Origin: Ignavibacteria bacterium
GTDB taxonomy: Bacteria; Bacteroidota; Ignavibacteria; Tepidaquicellales; Tepidaquicellaceae
Reading direction: 5' to 3'
Assembly (NCBI GenBank): GCA_016710985.1
Contig: JADJTX010000006.1
Location: 124,001 to 188,000 of the forward strand
Length of the DNA: 64,000 nucleotides
Numbering within the stretch: the stretch's first letter is position 1; each line of letters opens with the position of its first letter. The position numbers were made by a program, and so were the translations under genes. Under the pieces are notes generated by a model that ran no database searches, was not told where the DNA came from, and was given only the letters and a program-made list of their open reading frames with translations. Positions 48,632 to 57,712 of this stretch are shown piece by piece.

Positions 48632-49840
48632 ATGAAAATTATTTTCAATTTACTATTGTCCTTAATGTTCATTTTTCAACTTTCTTCTTCTGCCTTATCT
48701 CAGGATCAGTTTGAAGGTTCTAAGAATGGACGAATCCGGGCTGTGAATCCTTTATATGATTTACGGGTAACGAATTTCCAACCGGTTCCAAACTCCTCAA
48801 CCGGATTCAATGAAGTATTTTTTGACTTCCTGATCTATCATACGAATCCCGGTGACTCAGGTCCGTTTGAGTTTGCTTCAGGCCGGTATGCTCTTTACGT
48901 CGATCCTTCCGTAGCAAACGGCGGGACACTTACATATTCCATAGTTCCAAATTCAACACAGTTTACAAACCCAAATGCAGTGCCGGTAAATCCTGCGGTA
49001 GTTGGAAATGAATTAAGGTTGCAAAGAAATCCTAATCTCGGAGCAGGTAACGGACCGATCGTGTCTGCCATATACCCGGGTACAAGGATCGTAACAGTGA
49101 AGCTATCTACAACCGCACCAACTTTTGATACTGATAACTTTACCTTAACCTGGATCAATCCAAATGGCGGTGACAGCTATACCGAAGTTTATGGGTACAT
49201 AGATGGTGTCAGCACAAATCTTTCAAACAACTCAACATTAATAATTGACTCTTCGCAAAGTGTTCTGCCTGTTGAGTTATCAGGCTTTTCTGCTGATATA
49301 AATAAAAACAATGTATCATTGAAATGGTCAACTTCAACAGAATCGAATAACTCAGGATTTGAAATAGAAAGAAATGTTTCAGGAAACATGTCGTCTGAAG
49401 CCTGGACAAAAGCAGGATTTGTTAACGGAAACGGAACTTCAGCATCAACGAGTAATTACTCATTCAGCGACAGAGGACTTTCCACCGGAATTTACAAATA
49501 CCGTTTAAAACAAATTGATTACAACGGTAATTATCAATATTATGATCTGCAAAGTGAAGTAGTGATCGGTGCTCCGACGGAATTCAGCTTAAAGCAAAAT
49601 TATCCGAACCCGTTTAATCCGACTACGAAAATAAGCTTTGACATAAAGAATGATGCATTCGTAAGCATGAAATTATTTGACATTAACGGAAGAGAGATCA
49701 AAACTCTTGTTAATGAGTTTAAAAATTCCGGATATTATTCAATTGACCTCGATGCTTCCGAGTTATCAAGCGGAGCTTACCTATACAGGATAGAATCAGG
49801 GAATTTCGTTTCAACAAAAAAGCTGGTAGTACTTAGATAA
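48632..49840 (+). CDS. Secreted protein with T9SS sorting domain
   Basis: 402 residues, intact. Signal peptide up to about residue 23 (SSSALS), a cohesin-like beta-sandwich (about 40-190, YDLRVTNFQPVPNSS...FDFLIYHT), a fibronectin-like VELSGFSADINKNNVSLKW unit, and the C-terminal T9SS type A domain NYPNPFNPTTKISF...GAYLYRIESGNFVSTKKL. It might bind dockerin-bearing partners such as its neighbour at 49943; that link is inference. Confidence 0.8.
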   Translation: MKIIFNLLLSLMFIFQLSSSALSQDQFEGSKNGRIRAVNPLYDLRVTNFQPVPNSSTGFNEVFFDFLIYHTNPGDSGPFEFASGRYALYVDPSVANGGTLTYSIVPNSTQFTNPNAVPVNPAVVGNELRLQRNPNLGAGNGPIVSAIYPGTRIVTVKLSTTAPTFDTDNFTLTWINPNGGDSYTEVYGYIDGVSTNLSNNSTLIIDSSQSVLPVELSGFSADINKNNVSLKWSTSTESNNSGFEIERNVSGNMSSEAWTKAGFVNGNGTSASTSNYSFSDRGLSTGIYKYRLKQIDYNGNYQYYDLQSEVVIGAPTEFSLKQNYPNPFNPTTKISFDIKNDAFVSMKLFDINGREIKTLVNEFKNSGYYSIDLDASELSSGAYLYRIESGNFVSTKKLVVLR

Positions 49841-49857
49841 TCCTATATTTGTTTAAA

Positions 49858-49912
49858 CTCTCTCCGCTTCGATGTCAGATTTGGCGGAGAGAGAAAACAA
49901 ATTTTTTAAATC
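49858..49912. terminator. Terminator between convergent genes
   Basis: CTCTCTCCGC (49858-49867) pairs perfectly with GCGGAGAGAG (49884-49893), followed by AAAACAAATTTTTT. It sits between the T9SS gene and the reverse-strand sialate esterase. Confidence 0.8.
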
Positions 49913-49942
49913 CCAACTGTTACAATTTATCACACCGATATA

Positions 49943-51997
49943 TCAGGGTAATACTGAATTCACAAAGTTTGTGGAATTGTTATATGTGATTGTCAGATCA
50001 GTCAGGTCAACAATATGATCGCCCGTCAAATCTGTTTTTAAATATCCCGTTAAGAAATTATTCGCATCATTATAAACATTTGTGACATCAGTCAGATCAA
50101 TGAATCTGTCCTGATTTACGTCACCGCTGTAGATGCAATACCTGCTGCCTTTTAACATCATGTTATTTCCAAATGCCTTTAATGGAGAAGCAGTAAAATC
50201 ATAATCAACCGATGAATTGGGATTTATCCCTGTTCCGCCGGCGCTGCTCCAGGTTTCAATTCCGTTTCTGCTTTTAGCGGCAATGTAATAAAACCCTGCC
50301 GGAACATTTGTAAAAGTGAATGAACCGGTTAATGTAACTGAGTCTATGACCGCCTTCGAAGAATCTCTGATCTGATAAGGGAAAAAATTATTTCTTAACA
50401 GTACGGTTAACGTATCTTTGATATTCAGAGTATTTAAATCCGTGTTGTAGTAGCCTTCTGCTGCAATCGTCAGATTTAAAACCGAAGGGGGATAATTTGT
50501 AATGGGAAAATCGACAAAAGAGAGTGCGCCGATCCTCCTTGAATTTCTTATAAACGGACCTTCATAAGTCACTGTTGTGCCGTTATAATATTTGGAAGGA
50601 AGATAAGTAAGTTTAACAGCACTGCTTGAGTTTATAAGCTGAAGTTTCAGGAGTGAACCTGAAATTATTCCCGTGCTTACATTTCCGAATGCACCGTTGA
50701 GGTAAAAATAGTCTTTCATCCTTTGGTTAAGTGTATCAGCCGGCCATGATGCAATTGAAGAGTTGTTAAAAATTAATGCGATTTCGTTTTTTGCAGCGGT
50801 AGTGTAATACGCCGCTTTTATGTTCGGCGGACTAATGTCAGTTATATTTGAAATTGTATAAAAATTTTTTGCAACCTGCCTGTAAAGGTTAACTGAGATC
50901 TCTATGTATCCCTGGAATCCATAGTGGCAGTTATCAATGCCGTGTCCCTGGATACCCATTGTAGAAATGAGTTCAATTTCCGGAAACTTCTGAATTAATT
51001 GCCTTTGAACTTCCCTTAAAAGGCCTCCGTTTAAATTACCATTACAGCCTTGTCTTACCTGAAATAGAAATATTTTTTCGAATCCCGGATAATTTTCTTT
51101 CCACGAAGCATAAAGCGTCCGGAAATTACTTTCATAATTCATCCAGCTTGCATCACCGTTCGATTCTCCCTGATACCAGAATATGGCTCTAATGTTTTCA
51201 GCAAGTCCGGACTTTATTACTCTGTAAAGTAACTTCCCGTAAACAGAACTTAAATCGGTCTGATTGGAATTATTCCTTAAGTTTGCTTCAATGGTTGAAC
51301 CCCTTCTGCCTCCGTTTATAATGCAGGTTGGTATTTGAATACTGTCAATGATTCGTTTTTGAAGGTACAAACCCCAGACACCAACGTTATAAGGACCTGT
51401 CCAGTGACTACCCAGCCATGATGCAGCTCTTGATATTCCCCAGTTTGTGTCAGCCGGATTATAAACATCACCGTTGCCGTTTGAAGTTTGAACTCCAAAT
51501 GACCTGCAGAATTCATTTTTATATGTAGCGGTATCATTTGTATTATGGGAATTGGACTGACCGCTGATGATATAAACGTCCCCGCAAACTATGCTGTCAG
51601 CATTTTTTATCAGAATGGTACTTCCGGTGTTATCTTTAATGTAAAGTTTAAAATAATATTCGGATAATTCAGCATGTATTTTTTGTGAAAGAGAAAAAGG
51701 CGCATTGCCGGAGCTGTATGTTAATTTTAAAGACTTCCGGTTCCAGAGGAAATTATTTCTGTAAACTTCAAGATAAATGGAATCAAATCCGGAGGAAGAA
51801 ACATTCCCGGCAAAGGGGACAACAGCGGAATCCTGAAAGTCTCTCGCAAAAAACTGAAGATTCCTTGGTGACTGCGTAAAAACAACCATTTCATTTATGT
51901 CTGTCTGATTTTTATCAGCTGCAAATAATGATATATATGAAGTATTGTTTAAAAAAGTTGAAGACAAAAAAATGAAGAATAAAATTCTAATATTCAT
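49943..51997 (-). CDS. Sialate O-acetylesterase-like SGNH hydrolase with dockerin pair
   Basis: 684 residues with an N-terminal signal sequence. The SASA domain has block I GQSNS with the Ser nucleophile, WYQGESNGD and DNCHYGFQGY with the Asp/His pair. Beta-sandwich regions follow. The C-terminus is a dockerin-like repeat pair, GDVNQDRFIDLTDVTNVYN and LTGDHIVDLTDLTITYN, with calcium-loop aspartates. Such enzymes remove O-acetyl groups from glycans. It lies beside an O-acyltransferase pair, suggesting a glycan acetylation/deacetylation set. No T9SS domain is seen. Confidence 0.82.
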   Translation of the reverse strand: MNIRILFFIFLSSTFLNNTSYISLFAADKNQTDINEMVVFTQSPRNLQFFARDFQDSAVVPFAGNVSSSGFDSIYLEVYRNNFLWNRKSLKLTYSSGNAPFSLSQKIHAELSEYYFKLYIKDNTGSTILIKNADSIVCGDVYIISGQSNSHNTNDTATYKNEFCRSFGVQTSNGNGDVYNPADTNWGISRAASWLGSHWTGPYNVGVWGLYLQKRIIDSIQIPTCIINGGRRGSTIEANLRNNSNQTDLSSVYGKLLYRVIKSGLAENIRAIFWYQGESNGDASWMNYESNFRTLYASWKENYPGFEKIFLFQVRQGCNGNLNGGLLREVQRQLIQKFPEIELISTMGIQGHGIDNCHYGFQGYIEISVNLYRQVAKNFYTISNITDISPPNIKAAYYTTAAKNEIALIFNNSSIASWPADTLNQRMKDYFYLNGAFGNVSTGIISGSLLKLQLINSSSAVKLTYLPSKYYNGTTVTYEGPFIRNSRRIGALSFVDFPITNYPPSVLNLTIAAEGYYNTDLNTLNIKDTLTVLLRNNFFPYQIRDSSKAVIDSVTLTGSFTFTNVPAGFYYIAAKSRNGIETWSSAGGTGINPNSSVDYDFTASPLKAFGNNMMLKGSRYCIYSGDVNQDRFIDLTDVTNVYNDANNFLTGYLKTDLTGDHIVDLTDLTITYNNSTNFVNSVLP

Positions 51998-52178
51998 AGC
52001 CCGGTATTAAATTTTATAATGGGGAATTCTGATTATTTAATTAGTAACTAACGGTAATATATTAATACAGCATTTAAAAGTTTAGTCGTGATTTATTACT
52101 GCTACTAACATTAATTCTTAAATATGTCAGGTTCGAAATGTGGATGCAGATCATCATGAGATCAACCCGGGTTGTAAC

Positions 52179-53111
52179 TCATTCTATTCGGCTCATTACC
52201 ATTGGTGTAAAAACCGAAGCGCCTAGCCTGTTTAAATGGTTACCGTCTCCAAAATACTCATCCGGGAATTTACAATCAGGATAATCCAGTAAAGTCACAT
52301 TGTAATTTTCTTCAAGATCTTTTATATATGAATAATACCGGGATATAAACTCCTGCGGGATCTGTTTATAATAATCCTGATGAACAGGTGTGTTAAGAAG
52401 ATACACTTTAATGTTTCGTTCTTTGCAGAAAGATATTATCTTTTTTAAATATTCTGACTGAAGATCAGAAAAATTTTCCATTTCAATCCCGGTACTGTCA
52501 GTATAAAAATGCCATAGAATTGATTCCTTAACTACACTGTCATTTAAAATTCTTTTTATTCCCGGATAATACCTGCCAATAAATCTGTAATCCTGATAGT
52601 TTGAATAATTGTAAACCAATGACTCCATCATATCCAAAACTCCCGGACGTAATGTTTTTAATACTACAGGAAGATTATTTTCAATGAGCATGAGCTTGTT
52701 TGAATTATCCAGCATTGTAAAATATCTGGAACATAACATTCTCGAAATTCCCTCTGCTTTATTTCCCTCATTAAATAAGCATCTGTCGTAAAAGGTGCTT
52801 GTATTATGGAACGAGAATCCTAAGACTACATTTCTTATCTGCGGGTTATTACTTACAACGAGTTTCAGAACATTGTAGGTAATTAAGTAATGCTCGGAGT
52901 TATGTGAATAATTAATTGAATTTGTGAATATGCTGTCATTCACTGCAGTTTGAGTCTGAGAATCTCCAAGGATAAGAGTGTTTATGTTGTCACCAAGCTT
53001 TATTGTATTTAGCTTATAAATATATAAAGCAGTAGTCAGGGCATACAGACAGAGAATTGCAGTAACTGCGAAAACAGAGAATTTGAATAATTTAATAAAA
53101 AAGGGTTTCAT
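52179..53111 (-). CDS. Membrane-anchored SGNH-like protein, partner of MBOAT
   Basis: 310 residues with one N-terminal membrane segment (FSVFAVTAILCLYALTTALY). SGNH features are LILGDSQTQTAV (GDS nucleophile) and DGNHLNRLGA (catalytic Asp/His). Proteins of this kind (AlgJ/AlgX/DltD-like) finish acyl transfer to a glycan in the periplasm after MBOAT. The gene starts 14 bp after the MBOAT gene, so they form an operon. Confidence 0.72.
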   Translation of the reverse strand: MKPFFIKLFKFSVFAVTAILCLYALTTALYIYKLNTIKLGDNINTLILGDSQTQTAVNDSIFTNSINYSHNSEHYLITYNVLKLVVSNNPQIRNVVLGFSFHNTSTFYDRCLFNEGNKAEGISRMLCSRYFTMLDNSNKLMLIENNLPVVLKTLRPGVLDMMESLVYNYSNYQDYRFIGRYYPGIKRILNDSVVKESILWHFYTDSTGIEMENFSDLQSEYLKKIISFCKERNIKVYLLNTPVHQDYYKQIPQEFISRYYSYIKDLEENYNVTLLDYPDCKFPDEYFGDGNHLNRLGASVFTPMVMSRIE

Positions 53112-53125
53112 CTGCTATTTAAAAT

Positions 53126-54562
53126 TCAAAACTGGAAATAAATAAATTGTTGTTGAGTTCCGCCGTAAAGAAAAATTATCAATATTAAAATCAGATAAAA
53201 TCCCCATACTGCCAGACGCGGTATTTTCAGCGACTCCACATGCAATGCGTGCTGCTTGTCTCTCTGCAGCCACTCGACCAATACAAAAGCCATTATTATT
53301 GCTATAAAACTTTTTGGAAAAACTTCCGGGACAGTAAAGAGTGATTTCGAAAATATTCCCGAGATATAAGCAAATGAATCAGACAGACTTTTTGATCTGA
53401 AAAATATCCAGGCAATTGATGTCAGTAAAAATGTTAAGCTGATTTGAATAAACTCAACAGGGGAGGGAAGTAATTTCCCTTCTGCAGCTGTGTTTATGTT
53501 ACTTCTGTGCTTTCCAAAGATCAGCAGGGGTAAAAAATACAAAGCATTGAGCAGACCCCATGCAATAAAGGTCCAGCTGGCTCCATGCCAGAACCCGCTA
53601 ATTAAAAAAACAATAAGAATATTTCTGATTTGTATGTGCCTCCTGACTTTCGTTCCTCCAAGCGGAATATAAACATAATCTCTAAACCAGGTCGAAAGGG
53701 ATATATGCCATCTTCTCCAGAATTCAGCTATGTCACGTGAAAAATACGGATAGGCAAAATTCCTCATTAAACTGAATCCGAACAATCTCGCAGAACCAAT
53801 TGCAATATCAGAGTATCCCGAAAAATCACAATATATTTGAAATGCAAAGAAAAAACTTCCCAGCAGAAGTGTGCTTCCGGAATAGTGTCTGTAATTGGAA
53901 AAAATCTCGTTTGCATAGATCGAACAATTATCCGCTATCACGATTTTTTTAAATAGTCCCCAGAGTATCTGCCGTAATCCGTTTACTGCATTGTCATAAT
54001 CAAACCTGCGTGCTTTGTAAAATTGCGGAAGAAGATTAGTGGCTCTCTCGATTGGTCCTGCAACTAACTGGGGAAAAAAGCTTATGTAGGCAAAATAAGC
54101 AACAGGTTCCTTTACAGCAGGAAGCCGGTTCTTATAAACATCTATTGTATAGCTAAGAGCCTGAAATGTGTAAAAGCTGATTCCGACCGGTAAAATAACT
54201 TCAAGTGATACAGGATTGATCTGATAACCGAGAAAACTAAAAGCTCTTACAAAGTTATCAATAAAGAAATTAAAATATTTAAATACACCAAGTATTCCTA
54301 AGTTTGTAAAAATGCTGAGAAATAGAAAAGCCTTCTTCTTTTTTTGATTACCGGTTTGCTCTATTTTCAATCCAGCCAGGAAATCAATTCCCGCGCTGAA
54401 TATCATTAAGAACAGAAATCTCCAGTCCCACCAGCCGTAAAAAACAAAACTTGAGATCACTATCAGAAAATTTTGCCACCTGTAATTCTTATTGGCAACA
54501 AACCAGTAAAGTGTAAATACTATAGGCAGAAATATTGCGAATTCAATTGAGTTAAATAGCAT
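53126..54562 (-). CDS. MBOAT-family O-acyltransferase (AlgI-like)
   Basis: 478 residues, about 11 membrane segments. Hallmarks are SFVFYGWWDWRFLFLM, FFPQLVAGPIERA, FWRRWHISLSTWFRDYVY, and the catalytic His in FWHGASWTFIAWG. It moves acyl (usually acetyl) groups across the inner membrane for transfer to exopolysaccharide, LPS or wall polymer. The specific glycan is not known. Confidence 0.88.
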   Translation of the reverse strand: MLFNSIEFAIFLPIVFTLYWFVANKNYRWQNFLIVISSFVFYGWWDWRFLFLMIFSAGIDFLAGLKIEQTGNQKKKKAFLFLSIFTNLGILGVFKYFNFFIDNFVRAFSFLGYQINPVSLEVILPVGISFYTFQALSYTIDVYKNRLPAVKEPVAYFAYISFFPQLVAGPIERATNLLPQFYKARRFDYDNAVNGLRQILWGLFKKIVIADNCSIYANEIFSNYRHYSGSTLLLGSFFFAFQIYCDFSGYSDIAIGSARLFGFSLMRNFAYPYFSRDIAEFWRRWHISLSTWFRDYVYIPLGGTKVRRHIQIRNILIVFLISGFWHGASWTFIAWGLLNALYFLPLLIFGKHRSNINTAAEGKLLPSPVEFIQISLTFLLTSIAWIFFRSKSLSDSFAYISGIFSKSLFTVPEVFPKSFIAIIMAFVLVEWLQRDKQHALHVESLKIPRLAVWGFYLILILIIFLYGGTQQQFIYFQF

Positions 54563-54785
54563 GGAATAAGTCTGTAATTCTTTCCGGTTTTATGTACGCA
54601 AATATAAATGACAGAAATGAAAATGAGATGAAAATGAGATGAAAATTTTATTGATAGATTGGATATTGCAATTTTATTTTCTTTTATATTAAACTCAATC
54701 AAACATTGTTAAAAATTGTAAACTGTTTGATTCAATTAATCGGGTAAATCTCAACTTTTAACTTTCAACTTTTAACTTTCAACTT
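54563..54785. repeat. Gap with AACTTTT/AACTTTC tandem repeats
   Basis: The left part is AT-rich, upstream of the MBOAT gene. AACTTTT and AACTTTC units (7 bp) occupy about 54752-54797 and overlap the 3' end of the next gene, supplying its stop codon. Confidence 0.75.
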
Positions 54786-57656
54786 TTAACTTTTAAATAT
54801 CGACAGTCCAAACTCTAATGCCTGCTCTACAGTCATTGCCTCTCCTTCAGTCCAGTATTTTTCAAAATCCTCAATCGAAAGATTTGATTTAAGATCAGCT
54901 TTCATGTCTTCGATCCTTGTCAATTCACCTTCGATGATATTTTTATTTGAAGATTCCAGCAGCGAAATATATTTCGATGCCATCAGACAAGCTTCTTTGA
55001 ATTTCTTCTGCTTTACAAAAATTGTTGCAAATCCCTCGAATCCTTTTGAAATGGTATATTTATCTCCGAGTTCATTTGAAATAATAATTGACTCCTTATA
55101 CATTTTAACTGCTTTCTGATAATCATCCCTGTCATTTGCAATGCTGCCTAAAGTACTGATCGCTGTTACATAAACACGCCTGTCGCCAATTTCCCTGATG
55201 ATCTCAAGACTCTCTTCAAGCAGATGCACGGACTCATCAAAATCCTTCAGCATATATGCGATAGAACCTAAGTTATTAAGTGCTATTGAGATCCCCTGTC
55301 TGTCACCTAACTCTCTCCGGAGGATCAGACTCTCTTCAAGAGCAGCCTTCGCTTTTTCATAATTACCTGACAAATATTCCAGAGCTCCGATATTTCCTAT
55401 GCTTTTTGCAAGCTGCAAAGTATCATTGAGTTCACGGAATAAAGAAATGCTTTCTTCAATTTTGATCCGGGCTTCATCGTGATCACCACGCTGCATCAGA
55501 CCTAAGCCAAAGTTCTGTAAATTACGCGCTATGAATGGTTTGTTATTAATTTCAATAGAGATTGGCAGGCTTTTAGAGGTATATAATTTCAGATTTTCAA
55601 AATCGTTTTCAAATACTGCAATCGTACTGAGCGAAATGAGTGTTACAGCTTCACCTTCTCTATTATTAATTTGCCTGAAAATGTTAAGACTGTCATTTAA
55701 ATTTTGTTTTGCCTCTGCATACTTTCCCTGGTGAATTAAAAAGAATCCTGTCCAGTAGACTGCCTTTGCTTTCAATATCAGATCAACATTTTCAGAACAC
55801 TCCAGCCCTTTCCGTAGAAACTCAAGTCCTTCCGAAAAGTGGCTTCTTAGCTCCCAGAACTTTCCCAACACAACAGACATCTTAAGAGAGAATGCAGGAT
55901 TAACATTCAGTGACCATCGTAAACTATTTCTTAAATTTTCGTTTTCGGCAGCGATTCTGATTATCCATTCACGCTGACCAATCCCTGTCAATCGCGTTTC
56001 AGAATCTTCAGCAAACTTATAGAAATAATCAAAGTGTTTCTCCTGTAATATGTTTCTTTCTTCCGGATCAAATAGCTTTTCTTCGCAATACTTTCTTATT
56101 GTCTCGAGCATTGTGTATCGCATATTGTATTTCGTTTCAGTTACTTTTACAAGTGATTTATCACTGAGATTTGTAATTAAATCCAGGATATCATATTCAT
56201 CTATTATATCATCAGAGCAAACTTTTTCTGCCGCTTCGAGCGTCCATCCTCCGGAAAATATTGAAAGTCTCCGGGATAGTAACTTTTCTTTTTCAGACAA
56301 CAGATCATAACTCCAGTCTATCAATGCCCTTAGTGTTTGCTGCCTTGGCAGCAGATTTCTTTTACCACCGGTCAGCAGGCTGAATCTGTCAGTAAGCCGG
56401 TCGAGAATTTTCTCAACAGGTAAAACCTTAACTCTTGCTGCTGCTAATTCAATTGCAAGAGGAATTCCGTCTAGCTGAAAACAAAGCTGTGCTACTGCCG
56501 GCGCATTTTCATTGGTTACCCTGAAGTCATGCTTCACTGCCAGTACCCTGTCAATAAATAACTTTACTGATTCATACTGAGATAAAGATTCCGGTGAATG
56601 ATTCAATTTTACATCCGGCATTGAAAGAGCTGATATCTGATATATGGTTTCTCCCAGAATGTGAAGGGATTCCCTGCTCGTAACAATGATCTTGATCTTT
56701 GGACACTTCTGCAGTAAAACTTCCGCAACTCTTGCACACTCATTAATTAAATGTTCACAGTTATCCAATATCAGCAACAGCTCCTTCTCTCTGAGAAAAT
56801 CAATTAATATATCTATAGTTTTTCTCTTCTCATCCACGGGTATTTTTAAAGATGTAGTGATCTCTCTTAATACATATGAAGGGTCAGATAACTGAGCAAA
56901 CTCAACAAACCAGACGCCGTTTGAAAACTCATCTATTAAATTATATGCTACATGAACTGAAAGTCTTGTTTTTCCTGTCCCTCCGAATCCTATCAGAGTA
57001 AGCAAACGCACGCGCGATAATATTTTTTTTATTTCATCAATTTCCTTCTCTTTGCCGATAAAGCTGTTAAGCTCAAAGGGAAGATTATTTTTTCTTTCAT
57101 CAAGACTTTTAAGAGGTGGAAAATCGGAAGGAATTCCGTCAGCGAGTATCTGATAAACATGTTCTGACTGTACTATATCCTTTAACTTTCTTTTCCCGAA
57201 ATCTTTAAAAGTTATTTTAGTATCGGGATTTTCATTTAAAGCATTATGAGCTTCCTGTGTTATCAGGATCTGTCCGCTGCCGGCAATTGACATCAATCTC
57301 TGGACCCTGCTCAAAGTTATATAACCTTCATAATCTCCTTTAACGTAAACTGCCTCGCCTTTGTGTATTCCAATTCTGAAATTAATTACATTACTGTCTT
57401 TGATCTCACTGCTTAATTTCCTTTGTAAATCAATTGCAGCATTAACGGCATCTGATGTCCTGCTGAAACTTACACAAAATGTATCGGATGTTTTTTTAAA
57501 AATAAAACCTTTGTGTGATTCTACTGATTCTTTCAGTATCAGATTATTTTTTTCAAGAACTGTCCTGTACATGTCCGGAAGCTCCTGAGCAAGCTTAGCG
57601 CTGCCATCGATGCCTGTGAAAAGAAATGTAACTGATCCTGTAGGAATTTCTGTCAT
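54786..57656 (-). CDS. Cyclase-homology + NB-ARC ATPase + TPR regulator, paralog B
   Basis: 956 residues. It has the same architecture as paralog A but its cyclase part looks dead: the first metal Asp is Gly15 (FTGIDGSA), the second motif is KKTSDTF (GD in active forms, here Ser57-Asp58), and the Asn position is Ser116. The NB-ARC part is intact: Walker A GFGGTGKT (223-230), LLLILDNCEH, VTSRESL. About eight TPR-like units (for example EALITLISLSTIAV-type and ALNNLGSIAYMLKDFDES) follow. It likely acts as a sensor ATPase whose cyclase-fold domain binds a ligand or partner. The stop codon lies in an AACTTTT repeat tract. Confidence 0.85.
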   Translation of the reverse strand: MTEIPTGSVTFLFTGIDGSAKLAQELPDMYRTVLEKNNLILKESVESHKGFIFKKTSDTFCVSFSRTSDAVNAAIDLQRKLSSEIKDSNVINFRIGIHKGEAVYVKGDYEGYITLSRVQRLMSIAGSGQILITQEAHNALNENPDTKITFKDFGKRKLKDIVQSEHVYQILADGIPSDFPPLKSLDERKNNLPFELNSFIGKEKEIDEIKKILSRVRLLTLIGFGGTGKTRLSVHVAYNLIDEFSNGVWFVEFAQLSDPSYVLREITTSLKIPVDEKRKTIDILIDFLREKELLLILDNCEHLINECARVAEVLLQKCPKIKIIVTSRESLHILGETIYQISALSMPDVKLNHSPESLSQYESVKLFIDRVLAVKHDFRVTNENAPAVAQLCFQLDGIPLAIELAAARVKVLPVEKILDRLTDRFSLLTGGKRNLLPRQQTLRALIDWSYDLLSEKEKLLSRRLSIFSGGWTLEAAEKVCSDDIIDEYDILDLITNLSDKSLVKVTETKYNMRYTMLETIRKYCEEKLFDPEERNILQEKHFDYFYKFAEDSETRLTGIGQREWIIRIAAENENLRNSLRWSLNVNPAFSLKMSVVLGKFWELRSHFSEGLEFLRKGLECSENVDLILKAKAVYWTGFFLIHQGKYAEAKQNLNDSLNIFRQINNREGEAVTLISLSTIAVFENDFENLKLYTSKSLPISIEINNKPFIARNLQNFGLGLMQRGDHDEARIKIEESISLFRELNDTLQLAKSIGNIGALEYLSGNYEKAKAALEESLILRRELGDRQGISIALNNLGSIAYMLKDFDESVHLLEESLEIIREIGDRRVYVTAISTLGSIANDRDDYQKAVKMYKESIIISNELGDKYTISKGFEGFATIFVKQKKFKEACLMASKYISLLESSNKNIIEGELTRIEDMKADLKSNLSIEDFEKYWTEGEAMTVEQALEFGLSIFKS

Positions 57657-57712
57657 TGATTCAATTTCAATTACTCATTACTCATTACTCATTACTCATT
57701 ACTCATTACTGA
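57657..57712. repeat. ACTCATT tandem repeats between paralogs B and C
   Basis: Seven or more ACTCATT units (7 bp) fill 57672-57718 and run into the C-terminal codons of the next gene, whose stop (TAA) is part of the repeat. Confidence 0.82.
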
